DNA of 64,000 nt from Nocardioides alpinus (GTDB lineage: Bacteria > Actinomycetota > Actinomycetes > Propionibacteriales > Nocardioidaceae), in NCBI RefSeq assembly GCF_900112035.1, contig NZ_FOKC01000003.1:310001-374000 (forward strand). Direction: 5' to 3'. Positions 59,400 through 64,000 of the stretch are shown piece by piece. The translations under genes were made by a program, and so were the position numbers. The first letter of the stretch is position 1. The number at the start of each line of letters is the position of its first letter. Below the pieces are notes generated by a model. That model worked only from the letters and a program-made list of their open reading frames with translations. It was not told the origin of the DNA and ran no database searches.

Positions 59400-59439
59400 A
59401 AGGTAAACCCTGTCTCACGTCAGGGGCAAACCATTTTAT
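59400..59439 (-). promoter_or_regulatory. whiB7 promoter with AT-rich WhiB7-binding element
   Basis: Minus strand: -35 TTGCCC (59429-59424), 18-bp spacer, -10 TACCTT (59405-59400), with ATAAAATGG (59439-59431) one base upstream of the -35. In M. tuberculosis WhiB7 binds an AT-rich block just upstream of the -35 through its AT-hook and activates its own gene; the layout here matches. The region is one of the most AT-rich in the window. Confidence 0.65.
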
Positions 59440-59448
59440 GGGTATTAC

Positions 59449-61509
59449 TCAGTTTTTCTTTTCCGGACCGTCTCCCGAGGCCCCGGCGACCAGCGCGAGC
59501 ACCTCGTCGCCGTACTTGGTGAGCTTGCCCGGGCCCACGCCGCTGATGGCGCGCAGCCCCTTCTCGTCGGTGGGTGCGTGCTCGGCGATGAGCTGGAGCG
59601 TGGCATCGGTGAAGATCACGAAGGCCGGGACGCTGTCACCTGAGGCCCGGGCCAGGCGCCACTCGCGCAACCGCTCGAACAACGCCTCGTCGTAGGACGC
59701 CGGGCAGTCGGCACACCGGCCGGTCTTCTTCTCCCGGGCGTTGGAGAGCGCCTTGCCGCACTCGCGGCAGTGCAGGGCGGCCCGGTTGCGCTTGGTGCGC
59801 TCGCGGCGCTGGGCGGACACGCCGGGCACGCCGTCGAGGAGGTCGGCCAGGAACGGCGAGCTCCCCCGGTTGGCACGCCCGCCGGGCTCCCGGGCGGTCG
59901 CCCACGACACGGTGAGCTCGTCGCGGGCGCGGGTCATCGCGACGTAGAGCAGGCGCCGCTCCTCCTCGATCTCCGCGGGGGTCTGCGCCTGGTTGATCGG
60001 CATCATCTTCTCGTGCATGCCGGCCACGAAGACGGCATCCCACTCGAGTCCCTTGGCGGAGTGGATGGTGGCGAGGGTGACCGCGTCGGCCACCGGGGCG
60101 TGCTGCTCGCCCGCACGCCGGTCGAGGTCGTCGACGAAGTCACCCAGGCCGGCCTCCGGCCGCTCCTTGGCGAAGTCGGCGGCCAGGTCGACGAGCGCCT
60201 GCAGGGACTCCCAGCGGTTGCGGACCTCTCCCCGACCCTCGGGAGGCTGGGTGGAGTGGCCCATCTGGGAGAGCACGGCCACGACCGAGTCGGCCACTGG
60301 GCCGGAGGCCTCTCCCCCGCGAGCCGCCCCGCGAACGAGGGTGATCGCCTGCCGCACCTCGCCTCGGTCGAAGAACCGGGCTCCGCCGCGTACGACGTAG
60401 GGGAGGCTGCGCGCGGCGAGGGCCTCCTCGAAGCGCTCCGACTGTGCGTTGATGCGCAGCAGCACCGCCATCCGGCTCGCGGGGGTGCCCTGGGCGCGCA
60501 GCGCGGCGATCCGGTCGGCGACGGCGTCCGCCTCGGCCACCTCGTCGGTGGCCTCGCGGAAGGTGATGGCGGCGCCGGCCGGCCGCTGGGCCACCAGGTC
60601 GACGCCCTTGCTCGGGGTGCCGGCCAGGAGCCGGTTGGCGCCCGCGACGACCTCGGGGGTGGAGCGGTAGTTGCGGACCAGCTCGACGCTGGTGGCCGAG
60701 GGGAACCGCTGGGTGAACTCGCGCAGGTAGCGCGCATCGGCGCCTGCGAAGGAGTAGATCGTCTGGGCCGGGTCGCCGACGACACAGAGCTCGTCGCGCC
60801 CGCCGAGCCACAGGTCGAGGAGCGCGTGCTGGAGGGGCGAGACGTCCTGGAACTCGTCGACGGTGAACCACTTGTACTGCCGGCGCACCTGGGCCGCGAC
60901 CGCCTCGTTGTCGGCGAGCAGCCCGGCGCCGAACAGCAGGACGTCCTCCATGTCCATCCGGCCCTGGCCGCGCTTGACCTCCTCGTAGGCGTCGAACGCA
61001 CGGGCGACGACCTCGGGGTCCATGCCGGACACCGCACGACCGCGGGACCGGGCGATGCCGGCATAGGTGTCGGGACTGACGTTGGAGACCTTGGCCCACT
61101 CGATCTCGCTCGCGAGGTCGCGCAGGGTCGCCTGGTCGACGCCGAGCCGCTGCCGGCGGGCCGCGAGCGCGAGCATGCCGAGCTTGGACTCGGTCAGCTC
61201 GGGCAGCTCACGCTGGTGCACCCGTGGCCAGAAGAACCGGAGCTGGCGCAGTGCGGCGGAGTGGAACGTACGGGCCTGGACGCCCGGGGCGCCGAGCGAG
61301 CGCAGCCGCTCCCGCATCTCACCGGCGGCGCGGGTCGTGAACGAGAGCGCCAGGACCTCGGTCGGCGCGTAGAGCCCCGTGGCGACGCCGTGGGCGATCC
61401 GGTGGGTGACGGCGCGGGTCTTGCCCGTGCCGGCGCCGGCGAGCACCCGGACCGGTCCGCGCAGGGCTTCGGCGACCTGGCGCTGCTCGGGGTCGAGCGC
61501 TTCGAGCAA
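59449..61509 (-). CDS. uvrD2: UvrD2-type ATP-dependent DNA helicase
   Basis: A 686-aa superfamily 1A helicase. Walker A is GAGTGKTRAV near residue 25; other motifs are TVDEFQDVSPLQHALL (Walker B), VVGDPAQTIYSFAGAD, VRNYRSTPEVV and TIHSAKGLEWDAVFV, and YVAMTRARDEL (motif VI). After the motor come a tetracysteine module (CRECGKALSN ... GRCADCP) and an HRDC domain (REWRLARASGDSVPAFVIF). That tail is characteristic of actinobacterial UvrD2. It unwinds DNA 3'-5' in repair and replication. It is the conserved upstream neighbour of whiB7. Confidence 0.93.
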   Translation of the reverse strand: MLEALDPEQRQVAEALRGPVRVLAGAGTGKTRAVTHRIAHGVATGLYAPTEVLALSFTTRAAGEMRERLRSLGAPGVQARTFHSAALRQLRFFWPRVHQRELPELTESKLGMLALAARRQRLGVDQATLRDLASEIEWAKVSNVSPDTYAGIARSRGRAVSGMDPEVVARAFDAYEEVKRGQGRMDMEDVLLFGAGLLADNEAVAAQVRRQYKWFTVDEFQDVSPLQHALLDLWLGGRDELCVVGDPAQTIYSFAGADARYLREFTQRFPSATSVELVRNYRSTPEVVAGANRLLAGTPSKGVDLVAQRPAGAAITFREATDEVAEADAVADRIAALRAQGTPASRMAVLLRINAQSERFEEALAARSLPYVVRGGARFFDRGEVRQAITLVRGAARGGEASGPVADSVVAVLSQMGHSTQPPEGRGEVRNRWESLQALVDLAADFAKERPEAGLGDFVDDLDRRAGEQHAPVADAVTLATIHSAKGLEWDAVFVAGMHEKMMPINQAQTPAEIEEERRLLYVAMTRARDELTVSWATAREPGGRANRGSSPFLADLLDGVPGVSAQRRERTKRNRAALHCRECGKALSNAREKKTGRCADCPASYDEALFERLREWRLARASGDSVPAFVIFTDATLQLIAEHAPTDEKGLRAISGVGPGKLTKYGDEVLALVAGASGDGPEKKN

Positions 61510-61648
61510 GGTCGCTCTCCTGCCGTGGCCGGTGGGTGTGAGGGGCGTGCGCCACCCTATGCGCCGGCGCCGACAGCCGGCCGACCGCTGTCAACAGGCA
61601 CGTGGTGGCCGCGGGAATGCCGGCACGGCCGTCGCCGTTGAAGCAGGC

Positions 61649-61900
61649 ATGACCGAGAGCCAGTTCACGATGTTCACCACGCCCTGGTGCGGTTACTGCC
61701 ACCGCCTGAAGAGCCAGCTCGACCGCGAGGGGATCACCTTCGACCTCGTCGACATCGAGCAGCAGCCCGACGCGGCCTTCACCGTCGAGCAGGCCAACGG
61801 CGGCAACCAGACCGTGCCGACCCTCCTCTTCACGGACGGCAGCACGCTCACCAACCCGTCCGTGGCGCAGATCAAGGAGAGGCTGGCCTCCCTTTCGTGA
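61649..61900 (+). CDS. Mycoredoxin / glutaredoxin-like protein
   Basis: An 83-aa thioredoxin-fold protein with the active site WCGYC (Cys14/Cys17). QFTMFTTPWCGYCHRLKSQLDREGI and GNQTVPTLLFTDGSTLTNPSVAQIKERL follow the mycoredoxin-1 pattern (Rv3198A). In actinobacteria it reduces mycothiol mixed disulfides. It is divergent from uvrD2, separated by 139 bp, as in M. tuberculosis. Confidence 0.92.
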   Translation: MTESQFTMFTTPWCGYCHRLKSQLDREGITFDLVDIEQQPDAAFTVEQANGGNQTVPTLLFTDGSTLTNPSVAQIKERLASLS

Positions 61901-61943
61901 GGCTGCCCGGAGACTCGCCGCGCCGCGGGGTTAGCCTGCTGTC

Positions 61944-62411
61944 GTGTCCTTGCTGAACTCGATCGATCGTGACCACGTCCTCACCGCCATCGAGACCTGG
62001 GACACGGCGGGTGGCGGCAACTACATGCTCGTACGTGGCGGGGTGTCGACCCACGTCCTGCTGCACCTCGGACGTGAGTACGACGCCGCGGCCATCGCCG
62101 GCATCGCCCACGGCCTGGCGACCGGGCGCACGCTGACGCCTGCGGACATCCCCGGTGGCTCCGAGGGTGCGAGCAAGGCGCTGACCCGCCTCGGCTTCGA
62201 GATCCGCGACGACTCCCCTCCTGGAGCCAGCAAGTCGCGCCTGCCGACTGCGAACAAGCGCACCGGCACGCCGCGCCCCACCCGTACGAGCCGCGCAGCC
62301 AGCCCGTCGACGCCGCGCCCGCGCCCCGCCGCCAGCGACAAGCCGGACGTCCTGTGCCCCAGGTGCTTCATCGCAGTGCCTGCGACGGGCATCTGCGACA
62401 CCTGCGACTGA
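61944..62411 (+). CDS. Hypothetical protein with C-terminal zinc ribbon
   Basis: A 155-aa protein from GTG 61944. TAGCCT (61932-61937) ends 6 nt upstream, so the mRNA is probably leaderless. Residues 1-90 form an alpha/beta domain (SIDRDHVLTAIETWDTAGGG, YDAAAIAGIAHGLATGR). A Pro/Arg/Thr-rich linker follows, and the end has two C-x-x-C pairs (LCPRCFIAVPATGICDTCD). No family is recognised. Confidence 0.75.
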   Translation: MSLLNSIDRDHVLTAIETWDTAGGGNYMLVRGGVSTHVLLHLGREYDAAAIAGIAHGLATGRTLTPADIPGGSEGASKALTRLGFEIRDDSPPGASKSRLPTANKRTGTPRPTRTSRAASPSTPRPRPAASDKPDVLCPRCFIAVPATGICDTCD

Positions 62412-62462
62412 CCAGCGCGCACCGGGTCACGCGGTCACGAAGCGTGTCCAGACACCTGGTCC

Positions 62463-63386
62463 TCAACCCCAGCCGGGCCCGTCGAGCGGGCGGCCGAACC
62501 ACGCCTGGATGAGCGAGGACGAGATCGAGATGCCGCGCGGCACCACGAGCTCGCCCGATCGCCCGGCGGCCTCGAACTCGCCGCGGGTCCACCACCGCCC
62601 CTCCTCGATCTCGGCACCGTCGACGTCGATCTCGGTGCTGACGGCCCGGCCGGTGAAGCCCAGCATCAGGCTCGCCGGGAGCGGCCACGGCTGGCTGCCG
62701 AAGTAGCCCACCTCCCCCACCCGCACGCCGACCTCCTCGTGCACCTCACGGCGCACGGCGTCCTCCAGCGTCTCCCCCGGCTCGCAGAAGCCCGCCAGCG
62801 TCGACCAGCGTCCCGCCGGCCAGGCCCGGTTGCGACCGAGCAGGATCGCCTCGTCGTCGCCCTCGCCGTGGGTGATCGCCATGATCACCGCCGGGTCCGT
62901 GCGGGGGAACTGCGCGCGGTCGCACCGGGTGCACCGGAGCTCGTGCCCGGCAGCCCGGTCGACCAGCGTGCCACCGCAGCGCGGGCAGAACTTCGTGGCG
63001 TGGTGCCACTCGGCGAGCCCGATCGCATGCATCAGCAGCGGCGCCTCGTCGGGGGCGTGGTCGGCCACGAGGGTCAGCACGTCACGCAGCGGCACCCACT
63101 CCTCCGGCTGCCCGGGGGCGGCGTCGGGCGCGACGATCACCGCCAGGTGCACGACACCGTCGCGGTCACCGAGGAGGACGAGGGTGCCGTCCGGCGCCTC
63201 GTCCGGCGCGACCCACACGATCGCGCCGTCCACCGGGCGGAGCCGGTTGCCTGCCACCACGAGCACCCGCGTCGCCGGGTCGGACATCCGCGCGGCGAGC
63301 CACGCCTCGTCGGTGCGCTGGAGGCCCATGCGGTTGTGGGCATGACGGGAGAGGGCCACGTGCGGGAGGGGCTGTTCGGAGGTCAC
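62463..63386 (-). CDS. nudC: NAD+ diphosphatase NudC
   Basis: A 307-aa NADH pyrophosphatase. The zinc ribbon is FCPRCGGTLVDR ... LRCTRCDRAQFPRTDPAVIM, the NUDIX box GFCEPGETLEDAVRREVHEEVGV is complete, and the NADH-specific SQPWPLPASLMLGF follows it. It cleaves NAD(H) to NMN(H) and AMP and can remove NAD caps from RNA. Its position after mycoredoxin matches Rv3199c. Confidence 0.93.
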   Translation of the reverse strand: MTSEQPLPHVALSRHAHNRMGLQRTDEAWLAARMSDPATRVLVVAGNRLRPVDGAIVWVAPDEAPDGTLVLLGDRDGVVHLAVIVAPDAAPGQPEEWVPLRDVLTLVADHAPDEAPLLMHAIGLAEWHHATKFCPRCGGTLVDRAAGHELRCTRCDRAQFPRTDPAVIMAITHGEGDDEAILLGRNRAWPAGRWSTLAGFCEPGETLEDAVRREVHEEVGVRVGEVGYFGSQPWPLPASLMLGFTGRAVSTEIDVDGAEIEEGRWWTRGEFEAAGRSGELVVPRGISISSSLIQAWFGRPLDGPGWG

Positions 63387-63412
63387 GCCGTCAGGTTATC
63401 GCCGACAACTTT

Positions 63413-63449
63413 TGACAATGGTTCTCATTTGAGTTGAGAATCATTCTCA
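63413..63449 (+). promoter_or_regulatory. Tandem Zur-type boxes
   Basis: Two similar 15-bp palindromic sites, TGACAATGGTTCTCA (63413-63427) and TGAGAATCATTCTCA (63435-63449), 22 bp apart. They match the Zur/Fur-type pattern of actinobacterial zinc genes. TTGACA (63412-63417), a good -35, overlaps the first box, and the second box ends on the A of the AztD-like ATG. Binding of Zn-Zur would block this promoter. Confidence 0.68.
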
Positions 63450-64000
63450 TGAACAAACGACAGCTCAGAGTCCTGCTGGCCACCCTCATCGTGCTGGGCG
63501 CCTCCGCGTGCGGCAGCGCGACCGAACCCGCTCCCACCTCCACCTCCACGGGCGACTCCCCCACTCAGGGTGCCGGCACCGAGGCCGCCTCGGCGCACCC
63601 GCGCCTGGCGATGACCTACGACGGCGGCGTGATGGTCGTCGACGTCACGACCGGTGACGTGGTCGCCGAGGAGGAGCTCGACGGGTTCGTGCGCGCCTCG
63701 CCGGCGGGCGACGGGCGCCACGTGCTGATCAGCGGCGCCGGCGGCTGGCAGGTGCTCGACCTGGGCTCGTGGGGTCACGAGCACGGCGACCACGGGCACC
63801 ACTACACCGGCACGCCGGGCCTCACCGACGTCGACTTCCCCGCCGAGGAGCCGGGCCACGCGGTGGCGCACGACGGGTTGACCACGCTCTTCGACGACGG
63901 CACCGGGACGGCGGTCTCGTTCCACGTCGACGAGCTCGAGGACGGCGAGCCCGAGCTGACGTCGTACGACACGGGCGGCGCGCACCACGGCGTCGCGGTC
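63449..64000 (+). CDS. Zinc-binding lipoprotein, AztD-like metallochaperone (partial)
   Basis: The first 184 codons of a lipoprotein; the rest lies beyond the window. The signal peptide ends in the lipobox LGASAC (Cys about 21). A Ser/Thr/Pro linker leads into a beta-propeller-like region (RLAMTYDGGVMVVDVTTGDVVAEEE) containing the His-rich loop HEHGDHGHHY. This matches AztD-type extracytoplasmic zinc chaperones, which load a zinc-binding protein of an ABC importer. The Zur boxes directly upstream support zinc control. Confidence 0.8.
   Translation, partial: MNKRQLRVLLATLIVLGASACGSATEPAPTSTSTGDSPTQGAGTEAASAHPRLAMTYDGGVMVVDVTTGDVVAEEELDGFVRASPAGDGRHVLISGAGGWQVLDLGSWGHEHGDHGHHYTGTPGLTDVDFPAEEPGHAVAHDGLTTLFDDGTGTAVSFHVDELEDGEPELTSYDTGGAHHGVAV

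Noticed and set aside
59770-61641. 623-codon plus-strand frame
   Set aside because: Antisense to uvrD2, which has all helicase motifs. The frame has no start signal and shadow-type composition.
1-64000. CRISPR arrays, insertion sequences, rRNA genes
   Set aside because: No regularly spaced repeats, no transposase and no rRNA-like sequence were found on either strand.

Overview
High-GC DNA with dense genes, actinobacterial families and leaderless promoters (a TANNNT -10 box ending 6-7 nt before the start codon). The gene set fits a Nocardioides-like member of the Propionibacteriales. A PPA1309-family protein and the order UPF0182 / PDZ-Lon / DUF2342 protease / whiB7 / uvrD2 / mycoredoxin / nudC match the Mycobacterium tuberculosis Rv3193c-Rv3199c neighbourhood. 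The genus is inferred, not proven.

Left chromosomal flank (1-8280): a partial Cys-rich protein gene, an acyl-CoA desaturase / ferredoxin-reductase operon (DesA3 / Rv3230c type) behind a TetR-type operator, an esterase, a tandem GNAT acetyltransferase, two exported phosphoesterases (one a PLC-like + EEP fusion), a doubtful small ORF and a STAS protein.

Genomic island (about 8380-46490, 38 kb): integrated into the 3' end of the initiator tRNA gene (tRNA-fMet, minus strand, 46457-46530). A 47-bp perfect direct repeat, inside a 146-bp gap-free imperfect repeat, marks both ends. The tyrosine recombinase and an excisionase-like HTH protein sit beside the tRNA. The cargo is mostly catabolic. Operon A (27315 down to 14839, minus) encodes an MDR oxidoreductase, two CocE/X-Pro hydrolases, an acyl-CoA-dehydrogenase-like flavin monooxygenase, a complete SsuABC/TauABC-type importer, a SnoaL-like protein, an NmrA-like protein and a flavin reductase fused to an IclR-like effector domain. 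Operon B (13990 down to 8603, minus) encodes an FAH-family hydrolase, an FAD phenol-hydroxylase-type monooxygenase, a cupin, a DUF3500 protein, a CaiB-type CoA-transferase and a small coupled ORF. A and B share an almost identical operator next to a GntR/FCD regulator, which suggests one regulon. Module C (29984-36791) has its own PucR-type regulator and flavin reductase, divergent from a second monooxygenase, FAH hydrolase, VOC extradiol-type dioxygenase, acetoacetyl-CoA synthetase, Dabb protein and Tat-exported amidohydrolase. Together these look like import, ester/amide hydrolysis, hydroxylation, ring cleavage and CoA entry for an unidentified, probably aromatic compound. The rest of the island (36792-44839) is less dense: a UPF0158 protein, a DUF6880-like protein, a HepT/MntA toxin-antitoxin pair, a tiny membrane protein, a class C beta-lactamase-like lipoprotein, a prolyl oligopeptidase and a decayed CGNR zinc-finger gene.

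Right chromosomal flank (46457-64000): tRNA-fMet, a UPF0182 membrane protein, PPA1309, a Lon-like PDZ protease, MoaE, a DUF2342 metalloprotease, NUDIX, a Tat-exported protein, a YgjP-like metallopeptidase, a PHP phosphoesterase, an enoyl-CoA hydratase, small zinc-ribbon proteins, whiB7 with a long leader (promoter, upstream ORF and attenuator all visible), uvrD2, mycoredoxin, nudC and the start of a Zur-type zinc lipoprotein gene (AztD-like).
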